This document shows positions 32,004-41,268 of a DNA stretch of 41,880 nt, one piece after another. The stretch's first letter is position 1, and each line of letters starts with the position of its first letter. The stretch covers positions 1 through 41,880 of the forward strand of contig NZ_JBGVSA010000029.1 in assembly GCF_041807905.1 (NCBI RefSeq), given 5' to 3'. The notes beneath the pieces were generated by a model that saw nothing but the letters and a program-made list of their open reading frames with translations, did no database searches and had not been told where the DNA came from. The DNA comes from JBGVSA01 sp041807905 (GTDB taxonomy: Bacteria > Pseudomonadota > Gammaproteobacteria > Burkholderiales > Rhodocyclaceae). The position numbers and the translations under genes were made by a program.

Positions 32004-33896
32004 GTGGCCTTTCAACATAAATTGTTAGCGTTATCAATCGGTGCCGTAATCAGTGTCGGCGCGCAGGCCTACACACAGGCACCCATGCTGGATGCCGTGA
32101 AAGACCTGCCGCCCGTTGATCAGCGCCTGCCCTCGCAGCCGCTTGTGATCAAGCCGCTTGGCACGCCCGGCATCTACGGCGGCACACTGCGCACGGTGCT
32201 GCGCGCCAACGCCGACCAGAACGGCATCCTGCGCACCATCGGCTCGCAGGGCCTCATGCACTGGAAGATGGACGTCAACGGCGTCGAGCCCTACGTGGCT
32301 GAAAGCCTCGCGGTGAATCCCTCCGGCACGGAGTACACCTTCCGCCTGCGCAAGGGCATGCGCTGGTCGAACGGCGAGCCCTTCACCGCCGACGACGTGC
32401 TGTTCGCGATGAACGACCTGGTCGCCAGCAAGGAGTTCTACTCGCAGGCGCCCGACGCTTACCTCGTCAACGGCAAGCTGCCGGAAGTCACCAAGCTCGA
32501 CGACAACACCGTCAAGTTCAAGTTCGACGCGCCCAACCTCTCCTTCCCCGAGGTGCTCGCCACACCGCTGGGCCAGCACCCGGTGCTGTATTCCAAGCAG
32601 TACTGCCAACAGTTCCATCCCAAGTACAACCCGAAGGTGAGCGAACAGTTCGCCTCCGCCAACGTCAAGGACTGGCCGTCGCTGATGCGCGCCAAGTGCG
32701 GCGACGTCGAGCTGCCCTCGCGCTGGAGCACCGTCGGCCGCCCCACGCTCGACCCGTGGCTGATCAAGGAGCCCTACGGCGGCAACGTCACGCGCGTGGT
32801 GATGGAACGCAACCCGTACTACTGGCAGGTCGATCCGACGGGCAAACAGTTGCCGTATCTCGACAGCATCCGTTTCGCGGTGATCTCCGATCTGCAGACC
32901 ATCGTGCTGGCGGCGAGCAACGGTCAGTTCGACTTTGAAGGCCGCCTGCTCGGCGACGTGGCCTTCCGCCCGATCCTGCTCAAGAATCAGCAGAAAGCCG
33001 GCTACAAGGTCTTCAGCCAGGCCAGCTCGAACTCCAACGCGGTCGGGCTGTGGATGAACCAGACCACCAAGAACGACAAGCTGCGCAAGCTGATGGTGCA
33101 GCACGACTTCCGCAAGGCGCTGTCGCTGGGCATCGATCGTGAGGAGATCAACAAGGTCGCCTTCCTCGGCCAGACGCAGCCGTGGCAGAGCGGTCCGTTC
33201 AAGGAATCGAAGTGGTACAACGCGCAGCTCGGCAGCCAGTACACCAAGGCCGATGTGGCGCAGGCCAACGCCATCCTCGACAAGATGGGGCTGAGCACGC
33301 GTGACGACGCAGGCTACCGCCTGTACCCGGACGGTGGGCGCGTGTCGCTGGATGTGATCGTCATGATCGACCGGCAGGTGACGGTGCAGACGCTCGAACT
33401 GATCCGCCGCCACTGGCAGAAGATCGGCGTCGAGCTGGTCATCAAGGGCTCGGAGCGCTCATTGGTATTCAACCGCGCGGTCAGCAATGACTACGACATC
33501 AGCGCCGAGATTTTCCCAGGCGGGCTGGACGCCACGCAGAACGCACGCGCCTATATCGCCATCCACCCGCTCGAATCGCGCATGAGCCTGGAATGGGCCA
33601 AGTGGTACAACTCCGGCGGCAAGCAAGGCATCGAGCCCAACGCCAGCATGAAAAAGCGCATGGATCTGTACACGCAATGGCGCAGCGCCCGCACGCAGAC
33701 GCAGGCCGACGAGCTGTTTCGCCAGATCCTGCAGATCGCGGCCGACGAGTTCGAAGTCATCGGCACCGTCCGCCCGGCGGCGATCACCAGCCTGCGTAAC
33801 GCAAAGCTGATGAACGTGAAGGAGAATATGGCCTTCGGCTGGACCTACGCGTCCCCCGCGCTGGGCCTGCCGCAGCAGTGGTACTACGCCAAGTAA
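32004..33896 (+). CDS. ABC transporter substrate-binding protein, family 5 (oligopeptide/oligosaccharide type)
   Basis: Periplasmic binding protein, 630 aa, longer than the 500-550 usual for the family. A signal peptide of about 22 residues (AVISVGAQA) is followed by YTQAPMLDAVKDLPP. Typical segments are YVAESLAVNPSGTEYTFRLR, MRWSNGEPFTADDVLFAM, NPYYWQVDPTGKQLPYLDSI and FRKALSLGIDREEIN. It starts with GTG at 32004 after AAGGAG. No permease or ATPase genes follow, so it must use transporter parts encoded elsewhere. Pairing with a sugar-type oxidoreductase and sugar-type operators suggests an oligosaccharide ligand, perhaps from pectin; this is inference. Confidence 0.9.
   Translation: MAFQHKLLALSIGAVISVGAQAYTQAPMLDAVKDLPPVDQRLPSQPLVIKPLGTPGIYGGTLRTVLRANADQNGILRTIGSQGLMHWKMDVNGVEPYVAESLAVNPSGTEYTFRLRKGMRWSNGEPFTADDVLFAMNDLVASKEFYSQAPDAYLVNGKLPEVTKLDDNTVKFKFDAPNLSFPEVLATPLGQHPVLYSKQYCQQFHPKYNPKVSEQFASANVKDWPSLMRAKCGDVELPSRWSTVGRPTLDPWLIKEPYGGNVTRVVMERNPYYWQVDPTGKQLPYLDSIRFAVISDLQTIVLAASNGQFDFEGRLLGDVAFRPILLKNQQKAGYKVFSQASSNSNAVGLWMNQTTKNDKLRKLMVQHDFRKALSLGIDREEINKVAFLGQTQPWQSGPFKESKWYNAQLGSQYTKADVAQANAILDKMGLSTRDDAGYRLYPDGGRVSLDVIVMIDRQVTVQTLELIRRHWQKIGVELVIKGSERSLVFNRAVSNDYDISAEIFPGGLDATQNARAYIAIHPLESRMSLEWAKWYNSGGKQGIEPNASMKKRMDLYTQWRSARTQTQADELFRQILQIAADEFEVIGTVRPAAITSLRNAKLMNVKENMAFGWTYASPALGLPQQWYYAK
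32023..32036. promoter_or_regulatory. LacI-family-type operator, site 2, inside the coding start
   Basis: TGTTAGCGTTATCA repeats the site 1 layout (TGTTA, four bases, TATCA) with one mismatch in the right arm. It covers about codons 7-11. Its centre is exactly 100 bp from that of site 1, a spacing that would allow a repressor loop. Confidence 0.4.
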
Positions 33897-33906
33897 CACC
33901 TCCCCC

Positions 33907-33930
33907 GGCGGCGCCCCGCGGGGCGCTGCC
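33907..33930 (+). other. GC-rich palindrome after the family 5 binding-protein gene
   Basis: GGC-G-GCGCCCC pairs with GGGGCGC-T-GCC around a GC centre, a near-perfect inverted repeat without a T-run. It lies 11 bases after the stop codon, in the 93-base gap before the oxidoreductase gene, a place suited to protecting the message of the binding protein. Confidence 0.5.
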
Positions 33931-33989
33931 ACCGCACTGACCACGGCTTCTCGGCAAGATCGCAGGCAAGCCCCAGGAAAGGAAATTGA

Positions 33990-35279
<1,290 letters not shown>

Positions 35280-35303
35280 GCCGCCATTCGCGGCAGAAAG
35301 AAC

Positions 35304-35338
35304 AAAGGCCCACGGGGGTTTCCCCGTTGGGCCTTTTT
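35304..35338. terminator. Intrinsic terminator after the oxidoreductase gene
   Basis: AAAGGCCCACGGGG pairs with CCCCGTTGGGCCTTT with one bulged T and a four-base loop, followed by TT on the plus strand. On the minus strand the stem is followed by TTTGTTCTTT, so it may also serve the convergent small gene at 35377-35694. Confidence 0.85.
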
Positions 35339-35376
35339 CATTGCGCCATGAGCCCCTGCAACGAAGGTCGCCGGGG

Positions 35377-35694
35377 CTACCAGAGCGTATAGGCCATGAC
35401 GAACGCGGCCAGCGTCATCACGCTCAGCGACGCCAGAAACACGCCATCCACCACCTTCGTCAGTACGATGGCCGTGCGCGTCTGTCGTGCGCGCAGTGCC
35501 CAGAAAATCGCGTACGTACACAACAGAAATCCGACCGCACAAGCAGCCAGCATGTCGTCGGCAATGGTCGCCGCGCTCTTGTCCTTGTCGAACGTGTTCA
35601 TCAGCGCAACGACCGTAATGCACAGACCCGCCAGCGTGGCCGACGACGACAGCAGGCTGAGCAATTCCGAACGATCCCAATGTTCCGAGCGCAT
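35377..35694 (-). CDS. Small membrane protein of unknown function
   Basis: A 105 aa protein with three predicted hydrophobic segments: SATLAGLCITVVALM, DMLAACAVGFLLCTYAIFWA and VVDGVFLASLSVMTLAAFVM, separated by short charged loops with KDKSA and RARQTRTA. I do not recognise a family. The composition of alternating helices and charged loops argues for a real gene, but the ATG at 35694 has no good ribosome site. It faces away from the next gene, with 221 bases between them. Confidence 0.6.
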   Translation of the reverse strand: MRSEHWDRSELLSLLSSSATLAGLCITVVALMNTFDKDKSAATIADDMLAACAVGFLLCTYAIFWALRARQTRTAIVLTKVVDGVFLASLSVMTLAAFVMAYTLW

Positions 35695-35915
35695 GGCGCA
35701 CCGTGCGGTTGTGGAGTGGCGTGGATTCTAGCGCGCCAGCGCTGGCTGGAACCCGGCTTCTTCGACACGTCCGGGGAGCGGATTCGACACCGCCACACGA
35801 CGTCACGTGCATCCGTGGGCGACTGATGGGCGGATCGGCGCCGCGCCCGGCCGGACTGGACTACCACATAGACCATGGGCGAATGCCGCCGCGCCGGAAG
35901 AGAAAGGACTACGCC

Positions 35916-36467
35916 ATGAGCCTGTACCAGATCAGCAAGGATCTGCTGATACCGCTTGTATCGCCGTCGATCGCCGTCCTGACGCTGGTGATCTACGCCA
36001 AGCAGGAACGCCGGAAGATCGCGGTGCAGGCGGACGTCGACCTGAAAAAATCGGTCCACGCGCTCGAGCGGGACGTGCTGGCCCTGCGCGAAGCCTATCA
36101 ACTGGTCGGGCTGAAACAGGCGGCCGGCGAAGTCGTCGAACCGGAACGGATCAAGGTGATCGAGGAGACGGCCGAGAGGATATTCAAACGCTTCAGCGAT
36201 ACGCCCGCCATCTACGACAGGTACTTCTCGCACCCGAAGGCGCAGATCCGGACCGACCGCATTCCCCTGCTACTGACCGAGATGCAGATTCGCCTGCGGA
36301 CGCTGGCGGCATCGAAGAGTCCGGACCACGTCATCCTGTTCGGCCTGTATCTGCTTCTCTTCGCGCGAGCACCGGCCGACGGCGACGATGAAGAACGCCA
36401 GATCATGCAGACCATCCATGACACCAATCCGCAGTTCTACGGCGCATGGTGGATTCCACGCGCCTGA
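35916..36467 (+). CDS. Hypothetical protein with an N-terminal membrane anchor
   Basis: A 183 aa protein beginning MSLYQISKDLLIPLVSPSIA, with one hydrophobic segment (about residues 10-28) followed by a charged, mostly helical cytoplasmic region. KKSVHALERDVLALREAY looks able to form a coiled coil. I do not recognise a family. AAAGGA ten bases before the ATG at 35916 favours this start; the frame is open back to 35703 but the extension is proline- and arginine-rich and looks non-coding. It stands alone. Confidence 0.6.
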   Translation: MSLYQISKDLLIPLVSPSIAVLTLVIYAKQERRKIAVQADVDLKKSVHALERDVLALREAYQLVGLKQAAGEVVEPERIKVIEETAERIFKRFSDTPAIYDRYFSHPKAQIRTDRIPLLLTEMQIRLRTLAASKSPDHVILFGLYLLLFARAPADGDDEERQIMQTIHDTNPQFYGAWWIPRA

Positions 36468-37023
36468 GGCCGCCCCCCGCGGTCTGTTGAATGCTGATTT
36501 CAGCGGCATCCGCTCATCGCCGACGAACGGCAATCGCAGTGACATATTTCACATTTGGCTTTTGGTTCTGATGACTTGCCCCTCTCTGGGCGCGTCGTCG
36601 AAGGGGCCGACACGGTGACACCACGATCGCGACACCGGCCCTGTTGCGAACCAGCATTTCAGCGAATGCATCACCTTTTGCACGCCGTCATGTATCGACA
36701 TGAACCGAGCCACGTACGGCAGTAAGCAAAGAAAACGGCGCCCGGCGTTTGAATGAAGCACAGCTACCGCACCGCAGGAAAATGGCCGCTTCGCTGAACC
36801 GACACATTCTCTTTGCATACCATTTTCGCATTGTCACAAATGCATATTTGCCCCGATTTTGTGCAAGCGGGGTTGTTGCTACGCATCTTGCAATATGCAA
36901 ATCGGGCACGCAGACTGCCGCCCGTTGCGCAGCGCTGGCGAAGAATTGTTACCGGTTCCCTGCTCGACAGGCGCCTCGGCACGCAGATGCCAGGCTTGAG
37001 TTCCACAGCAATCAGGAGACAGC
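36468..37023. promoter_or_regulatory. Regulatory region upstream of the pectate lyase gene
   Basis: No gene is supported in these 556 bases, which are poorer in GC than the rest. A CRP-like site, AGTGA-N6-TCACA, is at 36538-36553. Three TGCATA motifs lie within 90 bases: TTTGCATA at 36812, TGCATATT at 36841, and the inverted copy AATATGCA at 36892-36899. A half dyad TGTTACCGG starts at 36947. The gene's ribosome site is AGGAG at 37014-37018. Confidence 0.5.
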
Positions 37024-38547
37024 ATGAAATTCAATCTCAACCCTGTTCTGGCAGGGCTGGCGCTGGTCCTCGCCCAATCGGCGATGGCCGCGCAAACCGG
37101 CGGCTTCTCGACCGCCGACGGCAATGTGGGCACGGCTCGCACCTTCACCGCATCCACCTTCGAACAGATCCAGGCCATCATCGACGCCGCGCGCTACAAC
37201 GACGCGGGCACCAAGGTATCGACAGGCGCCTATCCGCTGTACATCAAGTACACCGGCAACGAAGACGCGCTGATCGCGCAGATCGTCAGGGATTCGACGA
37301 TCGACGCCAACCACAACTGCCCCGCTCCGCACTGGAGCGACGCCTACCGCCACATCGAGATCAAGAACTACACCGCCGGCGTGACCATCGAAGGCGCGGC
37401 CGGCTCGTCGGCCAACTGGGGGATCGTCATCAACGGCGGCTCCAGCAACGTAGTCGTGCGCAACATGAAGATCGGCGCGCTCGGCGGCGCCAGCAACGAC
37501 GCCGACATGATCCGCATCGATGCCGCATCGAACGTGTGGATCGACCACAACGAACTGTTCGCCGTGAACAACGAGTGCAATGGCTCGCCCGACGGCGACC
37601 TGACTTTCGAAGCCGCGCTCGACATCAAGAAAGAAGCGCACAACATCACTGTTTCGTACAACTACATCCACGACAGCAAGAAGGTCGGCCTGGATGGCTC
37701 GTCGAGCAGCGACATCGCCGGCGGCCGCGAGATCACCTATCACCACAACTACTACAAGAACGTGAATGCCCGCCTGCCGCTGCAACGCGGTGGCTGGATC
37801 CACGTCTACAACAACCTGTACGACGGCATCACCGACTCGGGCATCAACGTGCGACAGGCCGGCTATGCACTGATCGAACGCAACTACTTCCAGAACGCCA
37901 AGAACCCCGTCGTGTGTTTCTATGACGACGGCGTCAACTGCGGCTGGTGGGATCTGCGCAACAACAATGTCACAAGCCCGTCGGACTTCTCCACGTACAA
38001 CATCACCTGGAGCACCCCGGCCAGCGGCGACAAGAACGCCGCAGCCTGGACCACCACGGCGGTGTTCCCGAAGACGCTGGGCTACACGTATGAGCCGGTC
38101 ACGGCCCAATGCGTAAAGGATAAGCTGCCCTCCTACGCCGGCGTGGGCAAGAACGGCGCGCAACTGGCCGCCAGCGCCTGCGGTAGCTCGTCGTCGTCGT
38201 CCTCGTCGTCCAGTTCGTCCAGCAGCTCGTCGTCCAGCTCGGTTTCTTCCAGCAGCTCGAGTTCGGCCGCATCCAGCTCCTCCTCGTCGAGCAGCTCGTC
38301 GTCGTCCAGCAGTACAGGCGGCGCTCCGGTCCTGACCGGCACGGGCGACTACCCGGATGGCTTCACCAAGTGCGCCGACCTGGGCGGCACCTGCTCGGTG
38401 ACCCGGGGCACCGGCTGGGTCGCTTTCGGCCGCAAGGGCAGTTGGGTGCTTAAGAACGTCGGCGTGGGCAACAGCATCGCCTGTACCGTCGCCGCGTTCG
38501 GCAGCGATCCGCTCGGCAACCCGAACAAGTGCTCCTTCCAGAACTGA
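37024..38547 (+). CDS. Secreted pectate lyase, polysaccharide lyase family 1, with serine linker and C-terminal domain
   Basis: Extracellular enzyme that cuts polygalacturonate by beta-elimination with Ca2+, 507 aa. A signal peptide of about 22 residues ends in AMA. The parallel beta-helix catalytic domain spans about 25-380, with the conserved VWIDHNELF, GLDGSSSSD and NARLPLQRGGWIHVYNNLY, the latter carrying the catalytic arginine region. A 43-residue linker (388-430) holds 40 serines. The last 75 residues form a small domain with four cysteines (CADLGGTC, CTVAAFG, CSF) seen attached to carbohydrate-active enzymes and possibly a binding module. The serine linker recalls Cellvibrio-like gammaproteobacteria, hinting at transfer. 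Confidence 0.93.
   Translation: MKFNLNPVLAGLALVLAQSAMAAQTGGFSTADGNVGTARTFTASTFEQIQAIIDAARYNDAGTKVSTGAYPLYIKYTGNEDALIAQIVRDSTIDANHNCPAPHWSDAYRHIEIKNYTAGVTIEGAAGSSANWGIVINGGSSNVVVRNMKIGALGGASNDADMIRIDAASNVWIDHNELFAVNNECNGSPDGDLTFEAALDIKKEAHNITVSYNYIHDSKKVGLDGSSSSDIAGGREITYHHNYYKNVNARLPLQRGGWIHVYNNLYDGITDSGINVRQAGYALIERNYFQNAKNPVVCFYDDGVNCGWWDLRNNNVTSPSDFSTYNITWSTPASGDKNAAAWTTTAVFPKTLGYTYEPVTAQCVKDKLPSYAGVGKNGAQLAASACGSSSSSSSSSSSSSSSSSSSVSSSSSSSAASSSSSSSSSSSSSSTGGAPVLTGTGDYPDGFTKCADLGGTCSVTRGTGWVAFGRKGSWVLKNVGVGNSIACTVAAFGSDPLGNPNKCSFQN
38185..38313 (+). repeat. Serine-codon low-complexity tract encoding the linker
   Basis: 129 bases encode 40 serines, one valine and two alanines. The codons mix TCG, TCC, AGC, AGT and TCT, so the tract is not a simple slipped triplet run; this mix suggests selection for the serine sequence itself. 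Confidence 0.85.
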
Positions 38548-38570
38548 TCCTGGGCGCTGCATCACAAAAG

Positions 38571-38598
38571 CCTGCCACTTCGGTGGCAGGTTTTTTTT
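38571..38598 (+). terminator. Intrinsic terminator of the pectate lyase gene
   Basis: CCTGCCAC pairs with GTGGCAGG around a TTCG tetraloop, followed by eight T. It begins 24 bases after the stop codon and is the cleanest terminator in the window. Confidence 0.93.
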
Positions 38599-38819
38599 CG
38601 TCTGCACCCGCCCACAGCGCACGCCCGATCGAAATCCGCTACCTTGGAAACCTGCGCACCGTCTGGAAGTGTCCTAAACACGAATGCGAATGTTCGTATG
38701 GCTTCGTGAGACCTCGTAACATGCGACGCAGCGCGGGCCTGCTTTTGAGCTGATCACATGTGCTCAGCGCGGCGACTTTGTACGATCGCCGGCACAAGTC
38801 ATACAACCGGATTCCAGCC

Positions 38820-40463
38820 ATGCCCCAACCCAACACGCCCGACACCCCGGTCAGTCGATTCGTCGCCGTTGCACAAAGCTGCATTCAGGCCAGCGCGCAG
38901 GACCCCAACGCCAGCGAACACTGGCGCCTCTTCGATGAACTGCTGGTGAGTTTCAATGACGTCGCCGAGCAGGACGCGCTACCGCTCATCGAGCAGATCA
39001 TGAATGAAGGCGCCATGCGATTCGTCGCCCGCACGCTGGCCAGACGCGCCACGGAGCGTTTTGCGCACAACGCACGGGCCTGGTACCTGTATGGACGCAC
39101 CGCGCTGATCATCAGCAGCGACTCGCCCGAAGCCGGGCCCGCGCTGGAGCGCGCATGGTCGATCGACCCTGACGCCGATCTGCTGCTTCCGCTGTGCCGG
39201 GCGGCCGCTTTCGTGGCCGGCAAGCAATACCCGGAGGCCGAAGCCGCCTGCCATGAAATGCTCCGGCGCGCGCCGGACTCGGCCGACGCGTACTCGAATC
39301 TCGCCATCGCGATGCGCGGACAATTCCGCACGAATGAATCGATCGCCGCAGCCGAAGCTGCACTGAAGATCGACCCGGCACACGAACACGCGCCGCTCAA
39401 TCTTGCGCTCTCGCTCGTTGACGCATGGCGCTTCGACGACGCGCTCACGCTGCTGCGCCACACCATCGCGCAACGCCCGGACGACGATCGCATCCGGCTG
39501 CCGCTTGGCGAACTCGAACTGCGGCTCGGCATCTGGCAATCAGGCTGGTCGAACATGCACGCACGGTTTTCGCTGCCCGGCCTGCGCGAACAACTGCGGG
39601 CGCGCGAGCAGGAGTGCGGCGTCCCGCACTGGCGCGGCGAGCCCCTCGAAGGGCGCACGTTGGGGGTGTGGCTCGAACAGGGCTACGGTGACTCGATCCT
39701 GCTCATCCGTTTCCTGCCGCTGATGGCCGAACGGGTGCGCGCCCTGGGCGGCAAGCTGGTGTTCGGCTGCTTCGGCCCGCTGGTGGAATTGTTCCGCCCG
39801 CTCATCCCGGCCGACGTGGAACTGAATGTCGACTTCCTCAAGCAGACCGACTTCCACACGCCGCTCATGAGTCTGTGCGCGCCCTTCGGCTTTGGCAACG
39901 ACACGCTGCCGGGCGAGGCATACCTGGGCGCCGACGACGCCGACGTCGCGCAATGGCGCAAGCGTCTCGGTGTGGGCGATGGCAGACTGCATATCGCGCT
40001 CACGTGGACCGGCAACCCGCAGCAGACACGCAATGACATCCGCTCGCTGCCGCTCGCCCAGCTCGAAGAACTCCTCGCCACGGAAAACGTGGTGTTCCAT
40101 TCGGTCAACCCGGCCGCCTCCGCGCTCGTCGCCACGCTGCGCGACAAGGGCTTCAATGTCATCGACTGGGGCCCCGAACTGAAAGACTTCATCACCACCG
40201 CCGCGCTGCTGCAAGCGGCTGACGGCGTGGTCACCACATGCACGTCCATCGCGCATCTGGCCGGCGCCGTCGGCGCCCCGACATTGCTCATGCTGGACCG
40301 CGTCGCCTCATTCATCTGGGGCGCCGAACACGAACGCACAGCGTGGTACGACTCGATCCGCATCGTTCGCCAGGCACACTACGGCGACTGGAGCGACGTG
40401 GTGGCGCGCACGCGCGAAGCACTCACCGTACAAGCCAAAGCGGCGTCGACACGCTCGAAGTGA
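38820..40463 (+). CDS. TPR protein with C-terminal glycosyltransferase-like domain
   Basis: A 547 aa protein in two parts. Residues 30-240 are helical with tetratricopeptide-like repeats, for example PDSADAYSNLAIAMRGQFRT and EHAPLNLALSLVDAWRFDDA. The rest resembles the GT-B fold of family 9/41-like glycosyltransferases: EQGYGDSILLIRFLPLM, HIALTWTGNPQQTRNDIRSL and the nucleotide-sugar region ADGVVTTCTSIAHLAGAVGAPTLLML. Proteins of this layout glycosylate proteins or act near flagellar and surface polysaccharide genes. I chose the ATG at 38820 (MPQPNTPD); a GTG at 38760 would add 20 residues. Neither has a strong ribosome site. Target unknown. Confidence 0.8.
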   Translation: MPQPNTPDTPVSRFVAVAQSCIQASAQDPNASEHWRLFDELLVSFNDVAEQDALPLIEQIMNEGAMRFVARTLARRATERFAHNARAWYLYGRTALIISSDSPEAGPALERAWSIDPDADLLLPLCRAAAFVAGKQYPEAEAACHEMLRRAPDSADAYSNLAIAMRGQFRTNESIAAAEAALKIDPAHEHAPLNLALSLVDAWRFDDALTLLRHTIAQRPDDDRIRLPLGELELRLGIWQSGWSNMHARFSLPGLREQLRAREQECGVPHWRGEPLEGRTLGVWLEQGYGDSILLIRFLPLMAERVRALGGKLVFGCFGPLVELFRPLIPADVELNVDFLKQTDFHTPLMSLCAPFGFGNDTLPGEAYLGADDADVAQWRKRLGVGDGRLHIALTWTGNPQQTRNDIRSLPLAQLEELLATENVVFHSVNPAASALVATLRDKGFNVIDWGPELKDFITTAALLQAADGVVTTCTSIAHLAGAVGAPTLLMLDRVASFIWGAEHERTAWYDSIRIVRQAHYGDWSDVVARTREALTVQAKAASTRSK

Positions 40464-40501
40464 ACGGATCGCCCTGCAGAAAAGCGTGAGCCAAAGTCGG
40501 C

Positions 40502-40518
40502 GGGCGCATCGCGCGCCC
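40502..40518. terminator. Hairpin between convergent genes
   Basis: GGGCGC pairs with GCGCCC around a five-base loop in the 60-base gap between the TPR protein and the LuxR gene. No T-run follows on either strand, so it is at best a weak terminator. Confidence 0.3.
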
Positions 40519-40523
40519 ATCGA

Positions 40524-41147
40524 TCAAGCGCGCGGAGCCGGGCCCGCGTTCACGATATCGAGCGACACGGCCAGATCGATCAACTCAAGCGGACTGGCAA
40601 TGTGCAGCTTGCGCATCATCCGGCCCTTGTACGAGGCGACCGTCGTGACGCTCAGGCCGAATTGCCGGGCCATCTCCTTGATGCTGCACTCGTGGGCCAT
40701 GCCCACGAAGACGGCATATTCTCCATTGGATAGACCGCTCAGGACGGGATCATCGCGCCGCGGCGGCAAGCAACTGTAGCCGGCCAGCACCGAGCGACAG
40801 ACGAGTACCAACTCGTCCGGCGTGGCACTGGCGACCACGATGGCGCGCGCGCCGATGGCGCGCAGGCGTCCCACCACATGCGGAACGGCGTGCGGAACGA
40901 TCAGCATGAGCCTCGCACCCGGCGCGGACGAGGCAATATCCATCAACCTCATCAAGGGCGGCACGTTCGCATCGAACTGCGCGACGATGAGTTGCGGCTG
41001 CGACGCGGACAGCCGCGCAAGATCGACATCCGCACAGTCGCCTTCGGCGACGACGGACATGTCGGCCTGACGGTCCAGCACCGCCCTGAGCGCCTTGCGA
41101 AAAACGGGATGCGCACCCAGCAGGGCGACGCGGGATGGGGTGGTCAT
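40524..41147 (-). CDS. LuxR/NarL-family regulator with a degenerate receiver domain
   Basis: 207 aa in the two-domain layout of NarL-type response regulators. The C-terminal helix-turn-helix (about 138-197) is clear: LSNGEYAVFVGMAHECSIKE, MARQFGLSVTTVASYKGRMM, RKLHIASPLELIDLAVSL. The N-terminal receiver keeps the fold pattern but not the chemistry: GAH stands where the acidic pair DDH is expected (residues 11-13), the phosphorylation position reads AQFDAN with no clean alignment of aspartate, and the conserved lysine region reads VVASATP. It may work without phosphorylation. No sensor kinase is beside it. Confidence 0.85.
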   Translation of the reverse strand: MTTPSRVALLGAHPVFRKALRAVLDRQADMSVVAEGDCADVDLARLSASQPQLIVAQFDANVPPLMRLMDIASSAPGARLMLIVPHAVPHVVGRLRAIGARAIVVASATPDELVLVCRSVLAGYSCLPPRRDDPVLSGLSNGEYAVFVGMAHECSIKEMARQFGLSVTTVASYKGRMMRKLHIASPLELIDLAVSLDIVNAGPAPRA

Positions 41148-41268
41148 GGTTCGTCAGTGGCAAGGCAAGTCACGAAGCGTCCTCTACATCGTTCCGATGT
41201 GGCGCCGATCCACCGATCGAAGCGCTCGCCGCATGACCGCACGGCGGCACTCCGATCGTCATGTCATT

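Noticed and set aside
36637..36650. GGCCCTGTTGCGAA, which resembles the terminal repeats of some insertion sequences
   Set aside because: No second end, target duplication or transposase remnant is nearby, so chance similarity is as likely.
36734..36751. AAACG...CGTTT hairpin with a minus-strand T-rich flank, considered as a terminator
   Set aside because: The stem is broken by a mismatch and the loop would be too small; no minus-strand gene needs it.
36549..37027. Short open frames of 73-100 codons before the pectate lyase gene
   Set aside because: Mutually overlapping on both strands, with no ribosome sites and no recognisable domains.
38185..38313. Repetitive serine-coding tract considered as a CRISPR-like array or simple microsatellite
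   Set aside because: There are no spacers, and the codons are mixed, so it is a protein linker and not a DNA repeat array.
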